A stretch of 64,000 nt of DNA from Phycisphaera sp. (GCA_020639255.1 JACKGZ010000001.1:682001-746000); one strand, 5' to 3'; numbered from the stretch's first letter, positions 1 through 8,568 are shown. Made by a program: numbers and translations. Notes: a model not told the origin generated them from the letters alone.

Positions 1-980
1 AGATCCTCTTCGAGATGGGACGTCTCGAAGAGGCACGCGACTCGCTGCTGACAGCCGAGATCATCAAGCCCGACACGATCGACGCGGTCTACTTTCTCGG
101 AATCGTCCACGAGCGACTCACTCAGAAGGATGAGGCACTAGCGTACTACGAGAAAGCCGCACAGCTCGACCCGGCCGAGGCCATGTACGCCGTGGCTGCT
201 GCTGAGATCATGATCGATCAGGGCAACGCCGACCAGGCCGAGGCGTATCTCTCGGAGCGGTCGAACGTCTTCGGTCACAACGCGGGTGTTCAGCAGACTC
301 TGGGCCACATCGCGCTCATCCAGGGCCACGACGAAGAGGCCGAGAGCCGATTCCGTACAGCCTGGACGCTCTCGCCCGAAGAGCCGGCCATCCTCGAAGA
401 CCTGATCAACGCTCAGATGTCGCTCGGGCGCTACGCCGAGGCCGAGCACAACATCACGCAGCTGCTGCAGTTCGAGGACTACGAGAACCGCCGCGATATC
501 CACCGGCTGCGATCACGCTGTCTGCTCGAACTCGACCGCACCATGGAGGCCCGCGAGGAACTCCTCAAGCTCACCGACGCCAAGGACGGCCAAACCGACC
601 TGAGCGCCTGGCTCGATCTCGGTGTGGTCAGCTACTCGATCAACGACATGCCGCGCCTTCGCCAGGCGGCACAGCGCATCATCGAGCTCGCCCCCGAGCG
701 AGCCGAGGGACATCTGTACCGCGCACTCTGGCAGCGCAAGCACGGCGACAACTCCGGCGCGCTCACCACGCTGCAGAAGGGCTTCAACACGGCAACGATG
801 CCCGTCGAGGCCTATCTGCTCCGCGGGATGATCGAGCAGGAACTCGGCATGAACGACGCCGCGCAGCGCAGCTACGCAGCCGCGACTGAGATGGACCCGG
901 CCAACACCAAGGCCAAGGCCATGCTCGAACTGCTGAGCACGCAGTCGGGTGTCGCCAGCTTCCCGGCGGACGGTCACTAG
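1..980 (+). CDS. TPR-repeat protein, 5' end outside the window
   Basis: The frame is already open at the left edge: codons from base 3 run into the first ATG at 15 without a stop, so this is the C-terminal ~325 residues of a longer protein. The visible part is a run of helix-turn-helix units of about 34 residues with tetratricopeptide spacing (for example VYFLGIVHERLTQKDEAL then YYEKAAQLDP, and LGHIALIQGHDEEAESRF), roughly eight units. TPR solenoids are protein-protein docking scaffolds; no catalytic domain, signal peptide or partner can be seen here. It ends 3 bp from the stop of the opposing recJ gene. Family assignment is firm, function unknown. Confidence 0.8.
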   Translation, partial: ILFEMGRLEEARDSLLTAEIIKPDTIDAVYFLGIVHERLTQKDEALAYYEKAAQLDPAEAMYAVAAAEIMIDQGNADQAEAYLSERSNVFGHNAGVQQTLGHIALIQGHDEEAESRFRTAWTLSPEEPAILEDLINAQMSLGRYAEAEHNITQLLQFEDYENRRDIHRLRSRCLLELDRTMEAREELLKLTDAKDGQTDLSAWLDLGVVSYSINDMPRLRQAAQRIIELAPERAEGHLYRALWQRKHGDNSGALTTLQKGFNTATMPVEAYLLRGMIEQELGMNDAAQRSYAAATEMDPANTKAKAMLELLSTQSGVASFPADGH

Positions 981-983
981 GCA

Positions 984-2726
984 TCACTCGGCGAAGCGCC
1001 AGTCTTCGATGACCGGCTCGACTTCGCCAGAAAAACTCGAAACCTGCGGCGTCACGACCGCATCAACGAGCTGGCCCCGAGCCAGCTCGTTTCGTATCGA
1101 GCCGCTGTTCCACATGATGCACCGAAGCGCCCGACCTTCGTGGCGCAGGTGCAGCGACAGGTGCTTGCCCTGCGCCCCGAACACGCCCGGGTCGCGGTCG
1201 ATGCGGACCTGCCGGAGGAGCAGCCGCACACGCGGGTTGCCCTGCCCGAAGGGGCGGAGCCTGTCGATCTCCTTGACCGATCCCACGTTGAGCTCGTTCG
1301 TCAGCGCGTGCGTGTCGACGCGGAGTTCGTTCACGAGGTCGTCGGGCGAGAGCAGCGACGCGGCGTGATCGCTGAAAGCGTCGAGAAAGGCTTCATAGTT
1401 GTCGGGTGTGAGCGACAGGCCCGCGGCCATATCGTGCCCGCCGTACGTTGCGAGGTACGAAGCGCACGCGTCGAGCGCACCGTGCAGGTTGAATCCCGGG
1501 ATCGAACGCCCGGAGCCCTTGAGCTTGCCGTCTTGCTGGCAGAGCAGGATCGTGGGCCGTGCATAGCGATCGACAAGCCGTGAGCACACGATGCCGACCA
1601 CACCTGGGTGCCACGACTCGTGCGCCAGCACGATCGCCCGGCGATCCGAGCCGGTCATGCCGAGTTCCTCGGCCATCTTCGCGGCCTGCTCGACGATCCG
1701 GCGCTCTTCGGCCTGGCGGTCGAGGTTCTGGCGGTGCAATCCCTCGGCAATTTCTCTGGCACGCTTGCCTTTGGCTGTCGTGAACAATTCCACGGCCTCG
1801 GCCGCGTGCCCCATGCGCCCGCAGGCGTTGAGCCTCGGCCCGAGCCGGAAGCCCACGTCGTCGGCGCCGATGTTCTCGCCGTCGAGCCCGGAAGCCGAGA
1901 CCAACTCTCTGAGACCACCGAAGCGTGAACGCTGGATGCGGCTCAGCCCGAACCGCGTCAGCGCCCGGTTCTCGCCGACGAGCGGCACCATATCCGCGAT
2001 CGTCCCGAGCGAAGCGAACGAAAGCAGCTCGAGCAGCAGTTCACGCTTGGACGCCGAGACCTTGTTGCTCCCGTCGGCGAGCACGCACAGCCACCACGCG
2101 AGCTTGTACGCCACGCCTGCGCCGCAGAGCTCACCGAATGGGTACTTCGAGCCCGGCAGCCTCGGGTGCACGAGCGCGAATGCATCGGGCAGCTCGCCGT
2201 CACTCTGAGGGTTGTGGTGATCGGTGATGATCAGATCAACGCCAAGTTTCTTGGCGACATCGGCTTCTTCGATCGCCGTGATGCCGCAGTCAACGCTCAC
2301 GATGACCTTCGCGCCATCGCGTGCGATCGTTTCGATAGCCTCAGCGTTGAGGCCGTAGCCTTCTTCGAGGCGGTGGGGGACGTACGTGCGAACGTTGGCG
2401 GTGTCGCCCCCGACGGCGATGAAGGTGTGGTAAAGGATGGCCGAGGCGGTGATGCCGTCGACGTCGTAGTCACCGTAAATGACCACGGGCTCGCCGGATG
2501 TGAGCGCCGCCAGGATCCGTTCGCACGCCCGGTCGACGCCGGGCAAGGCCACCGGGTCGTGCAGGTCGGCGAGCGTGCAGGCGAGCATCTTCCGGCCTTC
2601 TTCCGAGTCGAGCCCGCGGGCAGCGAAGATGCGTCCGATCAGATCCGCGCCGGCGGGGGCTGAATGGGGCGCGATCACCCAGCGTTTGGCCCGCCCTCGG
2701 ATGGTTTCCTGCGTCGCGGTGGTCAC
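984..2726 (-). CDS. recJ: Single-stranded-DNA-specific exonuclease RecJ
   Basis: RecJ degrades single-stranded DNA 5' to 3' in recombination and mismatch or base-excision repair. Counting from the GTG at 2726 the protein has 580 residues, usual for RecJ. Motif I (GDYDVDG, residues 85-91) and the signature DHH (169-171) supply metal ligands of the DHH phosphoesterase core; the DHHA1 part carries GGHDMAAG, and an OB-fold-like C-terminal region follows. The same frame stays open to 4814, but homology begins only near 2726, and a TAGTCT hexamer lies 5 nt before this GTG, so I prefer it; an in-frame GTG at 2741 is the alternative. Divergent from the adenosyltransferase at 2787. Confidence 0.93.
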   Translation of the reverse strand: MTTATQETIRGRAKRWVIAPHSAPAGADLIGRIFAARGLDSEEGRKMLACTLADLHDPVALPGVDRACERILAALTSGEPVVIYGDYDVDGITASAILYHTFIAVGGDTANVRTYVPHRLEEGYGLNAEAIETIARDGAKVIVSVDCGITAIEEADVAKKLGVDLIITDHHNPQSDGELPDAFALVHPRLPGSKYPFGELCGAGVAYKLAWWLCVLADGSNKVSASKRELLLELLSFASLGTIADMVPLVGENRALTRFGLSRIQRSRFGGLRELVSASGLDGENIGADDVGFRLGPRLNACGRMGHAAEAVELFTTAKGKRAREIAEGLHRQNLDRQAEERRIVEQAAKMAEELGMTGSDRRAIVLAHESWHPGVVGIVCSRLVDRYARPTILLCQQDGKLKGSGRSIPGFNLHGALDACASYLATYGGHDMAAGLSLTPDNYEAFLDAFSDHAASLLSPDDLVNELRVDTHALTNELNVGSVKEIDRLRPFGQGNPRVRLLLRQVRIDRDPGVFGAQGKHLSLHLRHEGRALRCIMWNSGSIRNELARGQLVDAVVTPQVSSFSGEVEPVIEDWRFAE

Positions 2727-2731
2727 GCCGT

Positions 2732-2737
2732 AGACTA
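2732..2737 (-). promoter_or_regulatory. Putative -10 box of recJ (leaderless type)
   Basis: TAGTCT on the minus strand, 5 nt before the GTG at 2726. There is no Shine-Dalgarno sequence. It belongs to the TANNNT-plus-start pattern seen at nine genes in this window; no clear -35 box is visible. Confidence 0.4.
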
Positions 2738-2786
2738 GCACGAGAGACCGGCGCTGCGCCGCCGGCGAATCGGAGGCTCGGGTGCG

Positions 2787-3395
2787 ATGGTGAAACTCAC
2801 GAAGATCTACACACGCACCGGCGACGAGGGCGAAACCGGCATCGGTGACGGCTCCCGCGTTTCCAAGATCGATGCACGTGTGGCGGCCTACGGCACCGTC
2901 GACGAGGCCAACGCCTTCCTCGGTGTCGCAGCCACCGCCTGCGGCGCAGCCGACAGCCAGATCGTCGCGATCATCACGCGCATTCAGAACGACCTCTTCG
3001 ATGTCGGCGCCGATCTCTGCACCCCCCGCAAGCCGGGTGAGCATGTGGGCGATGCGCTCCGGGTGACAGGTCACCAGACGATGTGGCTCGAATCGCAGAT
3101 CGACGAACTCAACGCCGACCTTGGCTCGCTGACCAGCTTCGTGCTCCCGGGCGGAACACCTCTGGCGGCGCATCTGCACGTTGCCAGGACCGTCGTGCGG
3201 AGGGCCGAGCGTGAGGTCGTGCTTCTGGGCGAGCAGATCGGGCGGGGCAACGTCGCCGAGCCGATCCGGTATCTCAATCGGCTTTCGGATCTGCTCTTTG
3301 TGATGGCTCGGTTTGTCAACAAGGCCGACGGTGGCCCGGGCGATGTGCTCTGGATTCCCGGAGGCGAGCGTGAGCCGGGGGGCGATCCGCAGTAG
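2787..3395 (+). CDS. pduO: PduO-type ATP:cob(I)alamin adenosyltransferase
   Basis: Transfers the adenosyl group of ATP to cob(I)alamin, making coenzyme B12. The 202-residue protein has the family's N-terminal nucleotide-binding stretch KIYTRTGDEGETG (residues 6-18), the conserved VDEANAFLG helix, the RRAERE active-site helix and the C-terminal YLNRLSDLLFVMAR. The usual glycine/arginine-rich turn after the ATP motif is replaced by GDGSRVSK. GGAGG lies about 13 nt before the ATG. It stands alone between divergent recJ and a phosphatase gene. A B12-dependent ribonucleotide reductase tail at 35942 suggests the organism uses adenosylcobalamin, but no B12 enzyme is adjacent. Confidence 0.92.
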   Translation: MVKLTKIYTRTGDEGETGIGDGSRVSKIDARVAAYGTVDEANAFLGVAATACGAADSQIVAIITRIQNDLFDVGADLCTPRKPGEHVGDALRVTGHQTMWLESQIDELNADLGSLTSFVLPGGTPLAAHLHVARTVVRRAEREVVLLGEQIGRGNVAEPIRYLNRLSDLLFVMARFVNKADGGPGDVLWIPGGEREPGGDPQ

Positions 3396-3470
3396 AATGG
3401 GGATTCTGAAAGCCCGATCGGCCGATCTCGAATCAGTCGCCGGGAGAGTTCCACTATCGCGGGGTGTTCC

Positions 3471-4931
3471 TTGTCGGGTAATCAGGCCAGCTATACCGCC
3501 GAGTTCCGCTACGAGTTTGCGGCCCAGATGGGCTCGCTGCTCAACAGGCGGTTCCTGTGGTTCAGTGGGATCATGGGGGGGATCGGAGCGGTCTCGACGG
3601 GGCTCCTGCTGTGGATGCTCTTCTTCAGCGACGCTTTCGACAAGTACAAAGCAGACGGGAAGATCGCGGGGCCGATGCTCGGGTCCATGTTTGTCTTTGT
3701 TGTCTGGACGCTCATGTATCTCGGGTCGTTTCTCTTCGCCGCTGTGCGAAGACCACCGGTATCCAAGCTCGTTTGGCTGAGCGTGCTCATCGTCGGACTC
3801 GACGGATTGATCAACATCGGGATGGATGCGTTCGATCTCCCGATGAGCTTCGGGATCCTGGGATTCGCACTTTCCTACACGATCGCGGCGAGCTTCCTGC
3901 CGTGGTCCGTGCGTCAGGCGTTGATCGTCGCCGGGATCGGGATGGGCGCGTTCGCGATTGCCAAAGTCACACCGATCGATGGTGCTTTCGGATTCGGTGG
4001 CCTGTTCAAGGTGCTGGCCTCGTGTCTGCTGATTCTGCCCGGCTTCTTCATCAGCTGGTACCGCGCCTCGAGCCGGTTGCGTGATTCGCAGTTCTACTTC
4101 CTCCAACGCCGCTACGGCGAGGTCCGGCGCGAACTCACCGACGCCCGCCGCATCCACGAGGCCATGTTCCCCGCGCCCATGACTACGGGCGAGGTGCGTT
4201 TCACCTACCGCTACCAGCCGATGCGCCAGATCGGGGGCGACTACCTCCACATCAACACGTGCAAGCCCAAGGCGGGCGAGCACGAGGCCCTCTCCGTCGT
4301 CGTGCTCGATGTCACAGGCCACGGCATCCCCGCGGCGCTCACCGTGAACCGCCTCTACGGCGAGCTCGCGCGGCTCTACGCCGAAGACCCCGAGATCGAG
4401 CCAGGGCACGTGCTGGCGCTCCTGAACCGCTATGTCCGTCTGACGATGGCGACGCACTCGGTCTTCGTGACCGGGCTGGCGGTGAAGATCGACCCGGGTC
4501 ACGACGAGATGCTCTACGCCAACGCCGGGCACCCGCCGGCGTTCCACATCTGCGCCGACGGCACGATTGATCAGCTCGATTCTACGACATTCCTGCTCGG
4601 CGCGGTCGACGACGAGACGTTCGACTCCGAGATGCACTCGGTGAGGTTCGCGCCGGGCGATCGCTTCATCGCCTACACCGACGGTGCGACCGAAGCACGC
4701 AGCAGCAAGGGCAAGATGCTCGGCATCGAGGGCATGCAGGGGATCTTGTCTTCTGTCACGGCTCAAGCCGAAGGTGCCTGGCCGGCGACGGTGCTCACGG
4801 CGGTTGACCACCACCGCGGCGGCCCGCCCGACGACGACACTCTCGTCATCGAGATCTACCGCCCCGTGCGCACAGGCGAGGACCGTGCACGCTCACGAGA
4901 TGTGCTCGTGAGCGAGTCGGTCAGTCCTTGA
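3471..4931 (+). CDS. Membrane PP2C-type (SpoIIE/RsbU) serine phosphatase
   Basis: A predicted 486-residue protein. About six hydrophobic segments fill residues ~20-200 (for example FLWFSGIMGGIGAVSTGLLL and VLASCLLILPGFFISW). A short linker helix follows, then a SpoIIE/RsbU phosphatase domain from ~230 to the end with GGDYLH, VLDVTGHGIPAAL, NAGHPPA and the late acidic GGPPDDDT motif. Such enzymes dephosphorylate serine/threonine on anti-sigma-factor antagonists or similar partners in response to a membrane signal. The start is a TTG; the next candidate is ATG at 3528, which would remove only a short cytoplasmic tail. Its 3' end overlaps the opposing MazG-like gene by 11 bp. No partner kinase or antagonist is encoded nearby. 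Confidence 0.85.
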   Translation: MSGNQASYTAEFRYEFAAQMGSLLNRRFLWFSGIMGGIGAVSTGLLLWMLFFSDAFDKYKADGKIAGPMLGSMFVFVVWTLMYLGSFLFAAVRRPPVSKLVWLSVLIVGLDGLINIGMDAFDLPMSFGILGFALSYTIAASFLPWSVRQALIVAGIGMGAFAIAKVTPIDGAFGFGGLFKVLASCLLILPGFFISWYRASSRLRDSQFYFLQRRYGEVRRELTDARRIHEAMFPAPMTTGEVRFTYRYQPMRQIGGDYLHINTCKPKAGEHEALSVVVLDVTGHGIPAALTVNRLYGELARLYAEDPEIEPGHVLALLNRYVRLTMATHSVFVTGLAVKIDPGHDEMLYANAGHPPAFHICADGTIDQLDSTTFLLGAVDDETFDSEMHSVRFAPGDRFIAYTDGATEARSSKGKMLGIEGMQGILSSVTAQAEGAWPATVLTAVDHHRGGPPDDDTLVIEIYRPVRTGEDRARSRDVLVSESVSP

Positions 4932-5244
4932 CACCCTCGACACGGGTCGGATCGGTGTATTTGGTCAGGGCCTTTGTGAGGTCGATGCCGTTGATATTCG
5001 CCAGCGTGCAGAGCCAGGCGATGACGTCGGCGAACTCCTCCTCGAGGTTGTCTCGCTCCTCGGGGGTCGCCTCGGACCGTCGGCGGTTGTTGTTGGCGAG
5101 CGCCGTAGCCAGTTCGCCGATCTCCTCCATGAAGTAGAGGAACGTGCCCCCGGTCCCCCGATCGTTATCGGATGCGAAGTACCGCTCGCGGATCAGCTCC
5201 TGGATCTGGGAAACGGTGATCTCGGTCAGGCCGTCATTGGTCAT
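4921..5244 (-). CDS. MazG-like nucleotide pyrophosphohydrolase
   Basis: A 107-residue single-domain protein of the all-alpha NTP pyrophosphatase superfamily. The metal-binding signature is intact: FMEEIGELATAL (EExxE) followed by EEFADVIAWL (ExxD). Members hydrolyse (d)NTPs to monophosphate and pyrophosphate and clean abnormal nucleotides; the substrate cannot be told from sequence. The size matches the short MazG/iMazG-type proteins rather than the two-domain E. coli MazG. A TACGCT hexamer lies 5 nt before the ATG and there is no Shine-Dalgarno. Divergent from the lipoprotein gene at 5300; overlaps the phosphatase gene by 11 bp at its 3' end. Confidence 0.85.
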   Translation of the reverse strand: MTNDGLTEITVSQIQELIRERYFASDNDRGTGGTFLYFMEEIGELATALANNNRRRSEATPEERDNLEEEFADVIAWLCTLANINGIDLTKALTKYTDPTRVEGVKD

Positions 5245-5249
5245 GGCGG

Positions 5250-5255
5250 AGCGTA
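5250..5255 (-). promoter_or_regulatory. Putative -10 box of the MazG-like gene (leaderless type)
   Basis: TACGCT on the minus strand, 5 nt from the ATG at 5244, without a Shine-Dalgarno between them. Confidence 0.35.
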
Positions 5256-5287
5256 GGAATGCCGATGCAGCGGATGATGCTAGTGGA

Positions 5288-5293
5288 TACTAT
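5288..5293 (+). promoter_or_regulatory. Putative -10 box of the COG3014-like lipoprotein gene (leaderless type)
   Basis: TACTAT exactly 6 nt before the ATG at 5300 (spacer ACACCC). No Shine-Dalgarno is present, so transcription would begin at or next to the start codon. Confidence 0.45.
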
Positions 5294-5299
5294 ACACCC

Positions 5300-6649
5300 A
5301 TGATGCCGAGGCGTCCGGTCCATCTTGTCGGCCTTCTGGCCCTTTGGGCGATGCTCGTGCAGGGGATCGGGTGCGAGTCCGCGTTCGACCGCCACCGAGT
5401 CAGCCTGATCCGAGATCACGACCGTGGCGACTTCGCCGGTGCCGCGGTCGAACTCGATCATGCTAACGAGGAAGGCCTCTACGGCTCCAAGAACGAGGTA
5501 CTTTGGCTTCTCGAACGCGGCGCTGCGGCGGCCGCGACGGGCGACAGCAAGCTCGCCATCAGTTCGCTCAACCGGGCCGAGCAGCAGACGGAGTTTTTCT
5601 ACTCGCAGAGCGCCAGCGACATCGCGGGTCAGTGGCTGATCGGCGAGCGAGCTTCGCGCTACATCACACGTGCGTACGAGAACCAGTACATCAACGTGGT
5701 CAAGATGCTCGCGCACTTCCAAGCCGGCACGATCGAGAACGGTCCCACGGTCGAAGCCCGGCGCATGGCGTCCAAGGCCAATCGAATGCGCGACAAGTTT
5801 GCCGACGTGCTCGACGAAGTCCGGAGCGAGGGCGTCGACGACGCCTACACGCTGCGCAACCCGGGCGCGTTCATCGAGAGCCCGCTGGGCGTGTATCTCT
5901 CGGCGATCGCCTTCCGTGAGAACGGTCAGCCGGATATGGCGACAACGGCGTTTGCCCGCCTACGTACAGCGGCGGCCGCACAAGCCGGTCTCGGTATCTC
6001 GGGCGATACGTCTTACGTCGACGAACTCGAGAGCTTGGATGCGAGCAGGCAGGACGCGCTCTTCGTTGCAGTCGGGGGCGTGGGCCCGCGTCTCTCGCGG
6101 CAGAGTATCGGACCGATTTTCATCTACACGACACCGATCTATTTCGAACTGCCGCAGATCGAACCGGGCGGCTCGCGGGCCGCACGGGCGATCGTCGAGA
6201 TCGAAGAACTCAACGGCTCGACACGCACGGTCGAACTCAGCCTGATCGAAGATCTATCAGCTGTCGCAGAGGCCAATTTCCAGCAGGAACTGCCCGTTGT
6301 CCACGCCCGCACGTATGTCCGAGCCCTCACCAAGAGCGGGCTGTTCACAGCGGGCGGGTTTGCCATCCGCAACTCCGCCAACAGCGATGAAGCGAAGGCC
6401 GCGGGGCTGCTGTTCTCGCTCATCGGCGGGCTGGTCTACCTCTCGGCGACCGAGAAGGCCGACGTGCGGTGCTGGTCCATGCTGCCGGGCGTGGCATGGG
6501 CGGGGGTCTTGGATCTGCCCGAGGGCGAGCACAAAGCCAGACTTGTCTTTCTTGGCCCCGGCGGGCAGCGCCTGCACGTCGGGGAGTGGGCGACCGTGCG
6601 CGGCGGCGCGTACGGGCTCGATTCCGTCATCGAATACTGGCCCGGCTGA
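5300..6649 (+). CDS. COG3014-like lipoprotein with TPR-like helices
   Basis: A 449-residue protein starting at the ATG pair 5300/5303. A hydrophobic leader ends in QGIGC, a usable lipobox, so it is probably membrane-anchored. The first ~200 mature residues are helical with TPR-like spacing (reading on from RHRVSLIRDHDRGDFAGA); the C-terminal half is predicted beta-rich and includes the hydrophobic segment AAGLLFSLIGGLVYLSA. Overall layout and the LpoB-like gene 26 bp downstream match the COG3014-LpoB pair known from Proteobacteria, whose role is linked to the envelope but not established. The frame is open upstream to 5144, but that part overlaps the divergent gene. Family call moderate, function unknown. 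Confidence 0.65.
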   Translation: MMPRRPVHLVGLLALWAMLVQGIGCESAFDRHRVSLIRDHDRGDFAGAAVELDHANEEGLYGSKNEVLWLLERGAAAAATGDSKLAISSLNRAEQQTEFFYSQSASDIAGQWLIGERASRYITRAYENQYINVVKMLAHFQAGTIENGPTVEARRMASKANRMRDKFADVLDEVRSEGVDDAYTLRNPGAFIESPLGVYLSAIAFRENGQPDMATTAFARLRTAAAAQAGLGISGDTSYVDELESLDASRQDALFVAVGGVGPRLSRQSIGPIFIYTTPIYFELPQIEPGGSRAARAIVEIEELNGSTRTVELSLIEDLSAVAEANFQQELPVVHARTYVRALTKSGLFTAGGFAIRNSANSDEAKAAGLLFSLIGGLVYLSATEKADVRCWSMLPGVAWAGVLDLPEGEHKARLVFLGPGGQRLHVGEWATVRGGAYGLDSVIEYWPG

Positions 6650-6675
6650 ACACGCCGGGTGATTGGAGAAACGTC

Positions 6676-7278
6676 ATGAGATACACCACGCACATCATCG
6701 CAGCGAGCGCCGCGGCTCTGGTCCTGACCACCGGCGCATGCAGCCCCAATTGGAAGGTCAAACGCATCGACCCGGAGAAGACCGTCGACCTCGATTACCG
6801 CTTCGACGACGAGGACGCACGCCAGGTCGCACGCGGCATGATCGAGGACGCCCTCGCCAAGCCCTGGATCAACGAGTTCATGGCTGTCAACGAGAAGCGT
6901 CCGCTTGTCGTCGTCGGCAACGTCAAGAACGAGACCGAGGACTACATCAACCCCGACCTCTTCACCGACGTGATCCAGGAGGAACTGCTCAACTCTGGCA
7001 AGGTCCGCTTCATCGCCGAGCGAGATTTGCGGGCCGAACTCCGCCAGGAGCGGATCGAGGATCTGGAATTCCGTGACCCGGCGACGATCAAGAACGCCGC
7101 CATGGAGAAGGGGGCGGACTACATGATGCTGGGCCGGATCAAGGACGTGAAGGAGCGGAGCGTCGACCAGCGGAAGGTGGTCAACTTCTACCAGGTGACC
7201 CTCGAGCTGATCGACATCGAGACCAACGAGAAGGTCTGGATCGAGAGCCGGGAGATCAAGAAGACCGCCAGCCGGTAA
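6676..7278 (+). CDS. LpoB-like penicillin-binding-protein activator lipoprotein
   Basis: A 200-residue predicted lipoprotein (leader ending LTTGAC). The mature part has the LpoB layout: a conserved RQVARGMIEDALAKPWI segment, a strand RPLVVVGNVKNET, then FTDVIQEELLNSGKVRFI, a run ending DYMMLGRIKDVKER, and a final strand around YQVTLELIDIETNEKVW. In enterobacteria LpoB is the outer-membrane lipoprotein that activates PBP1B; here the partner is unknown. The ATG at 6676 is preceded by GGAGAA; the longer open frame from 6469 overlaps the upstream gene. It forms an operon with the COG3014-like lipoprotein. Confidence 0.8.
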   Translation: MRYTTHIIAASAAALVLTTGACSPNWKVKRIDPEKTVDLDYRFDDEDARQVARGMIEDALAKPWINEFMAVNEKRPLVVVGNVKNETEDYINPDLFTDVIQEELLNSGKVRFIAERDLRAELRQERIEDLEFRDPATIKNAAMEKGADYMMLGRIKDVKERSVDQRKVVNFYQVTLELIDIETNEKVWIESREIKKTASR

Positions 7279-7296
7279 GGGCCGGAGCACGATCAA

Positions 7297-7322
7297 GGCC
7301 CGATTCGGCCCGGAATCGGCCC
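7297..7322 (+). terminator. Possible hairpin after the LpoB-like gene
   Basis: CGATTC (7301-7306) pairs with GAATCG (7313-7318), with flanking G/C bases extending the stem with one mismatch. There is no T-run after it, so intrinsic termination is doubtful; it may also be part of the rpsL leader. Confidence 0.3.
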
Positions 7323-7506
7323 GATTGGGGGCCTCCGGGGGTGGTTTCGACGCCCCTCTCGCCTTGAAGAAGCCGGCCAGAGGGGTACACTTCCGGGCTC
7401 AGGCGGGCACGGGGTGGCCTGTCCGCGGTGGGCATTGTTTCGTCAGGACGGATTTGGACCGCCCCCACGCGGGGCAGGGCGACAAGCCCAACGGGATCGG
7501 ACTCGC

Positions 7507-7878
7507 ATGCCAACGATCAACCAGCTCGTACGCAACCCTCGCCGCTCGCCCAAGGCTAAGTCCAAGGTGCGCGACCTCAATGCATGCCCGCAGCGTCGAG
7601 GCGTCTGCCTGACCGTGAAGACCACCACCCCCAAGAAGCCCAACTCCGCGCTCCGGAAGATCGCACGTGTGCGTCTCTCCAACGGCAAGGAAGTCACCGC
7701 CTACATCGGCGGCGAAGGTCACAACCTCCAGGAGCACTCGATTGTGCTCGTCCGCGGCGGTCGTGTGCGTGACCTTCCCGGTGTCCGCTACCACATCGTC
7801 CGTGGTGCGCTCGACACCCTCGCCGTCGACGGCCGCAAGCAGGGCCGCTCGAAGTACGGCGCCAAGAAGGGCAAGTAA
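7507..7878 (+). CDS. rpsL: 30S ribosomal protein S12
   Basis: A 123-residue S12, normal length, located at the decoding centre of the small subunit. The N-terminus MPTINQLVRNPR, the KKPNSALRKIARVRLSNGKE stretch, GEGHNLQEHS and the C-terminal RSKYGAKK are all canonical. The ATG at 7507 is clear from homology; the frame is open upstream to 7414 only by chance. It is followed by a hairpin plus T-rich run and then rpsG, the usual str-operon order. The 228-bp leader 7279-7506 is where a ribosomal-protein regulatory element would be expected, but I see no convincing fold. Confidence 0.98.
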   Translation: MPTINQLVRNPRRSPKAKSKVRDLNACPQRRGVCLTVKTTTPKKPNSALRKIARVRLSNGKEVTAYIGGEGHNLQEHSIVLVRGGRVRDLPGVRYHIVRGALDTLAVDGRKQGRSKYGAKKGK

Positions 7879-7891
7879 GTCGTTTCACACG

Positions 7892-7911
7892 CAGGAGCCA
7901 CGCGGCTCCTG
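7892..7911 (+). terminator. Hairpin and T-rich tail between rpsL and rpsG
   Basis: CAGGAGCC (7892-7899) and GGCTCCTG (7904-7911) form a perfect 8-bp stem with an ACGC loop, followed by TTTCATTTCAT. This has the form of a partial terminator or attenuator inside the str operon. Confidence 0.6.
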
Positions 7912-8004
7912 TTTCATTTCATCAGTGGCAAGTAATCCCGCACGCAATCGAGCGGGGTGAACGAAAGCCGGCAAACGTCGGCGGACCAGCCAGGAGGTTT
8001 CGAT

Positions 8005-8499
8005 ATGGGTGGCAAGAGCTTTACCAAGAGTCCCGAGCAGCTTCGTCCCGACCCCGTCTACGGCGACAAGGTGCTCGCCAAGTTCACCAACTGCATCATG
8101 TACGACGGCAAGAAGTCCGTCGCCCAGCGCAACATCTACAACGCCATGGACATCATCCAGGCGCGTCTTGACAAGATCGACGACCCCAACGCCCCCAAGA
8201 GCGCTCTCGACTGCTTCCACATGGCCATCGACAAGGTCAAGCCCTTCGTCGAGGTTCGCTCGAAGCGCGTCGGCGGTGCGAACTACCAGGTCCCGATGCA
8301 GGTCGACCGCAAGCGTCAGCAGGCGCTGAGCTTCCGCTGGATCATCGCCGCCGCCCGCAGCGAGAAGGGCAAGCCCATCGCCCAGCGTCTGGCCGACGAG
8401 CTGTTCAATGCCGCCCGCGGCGAGGGCAAGGCCATCACCAAGCGTGAAGAGGTCCACCGCATGGCCGAGGCGAACAAGGCCTTCAGCCACTTCGCCTGA
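8005..8499 (+). CDS. rpsG: 30S ribosomal protein S7
   Basis: A 164-residue S7, the protein that nucleates assembly of the 30S head and contacts the E site. A perfect AGGAGG (7992-7997) precedes the ATG at 8005. Conserved parts include the FTNCIMYDGKKSVAQRNIYN helix, VRSKRVGGANYQVPMQV and ALSFRWIIAAAR, and the C-terminus GKAITKREEVHRMAEANKAF. It lies 126 bp after rpsL, separated by a hairpin, and is followed by a strong terminator instead of the usual fusA and tuf. Confidence 0.98.
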   Translation: MGGKSFTKSPEQLRPDPVYGDKVLAKFTNCIMYDGKKSVAQRNIYNAMDIIQARLDKIDDPNAPKSALDCFHMAIDKVKPFVEVRSKRVGGANYQVPMQVDRKRQQALSFRWIIAAARSEKGKPIAQRLADELFNAARGEGKAITKREEVHRMAEANKAFSHFA

Positions 8500-8524
8500 T
8501 CGGACGAAGCATCTCAGAACTCAC

Positions 8525-8552
8525 CGGGCCGCTCCGAACACGGGGCGGCCCG
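8525..8552 (+). terminator. Intrinsic terminator after rpsG
   Basis: CGGGCCGC (8525-8532) pairs perfectly with GCGGCCCG (8545-8552); TCC/GGG extends the stem inwards. TTCT follows. It closes the rpsL-rpsG unit 26 bp after the rpsG stop. Confidence 0.65.
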
Positions 8553-8568
8553 TTCTCGTATCCGGTGC

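Noticed and set aside
2742..4814. Upstream extension of the recJ reading frame on the minus strand, giving a 1276-residue protein.
   Set aside because: The extra ~690 codons lie antisense to two well-supported plus-strand genes, have Arg/His/Asp-rich shadow composition and no RecJ similarity; open frames like this are common opposite G+C-rich genes.
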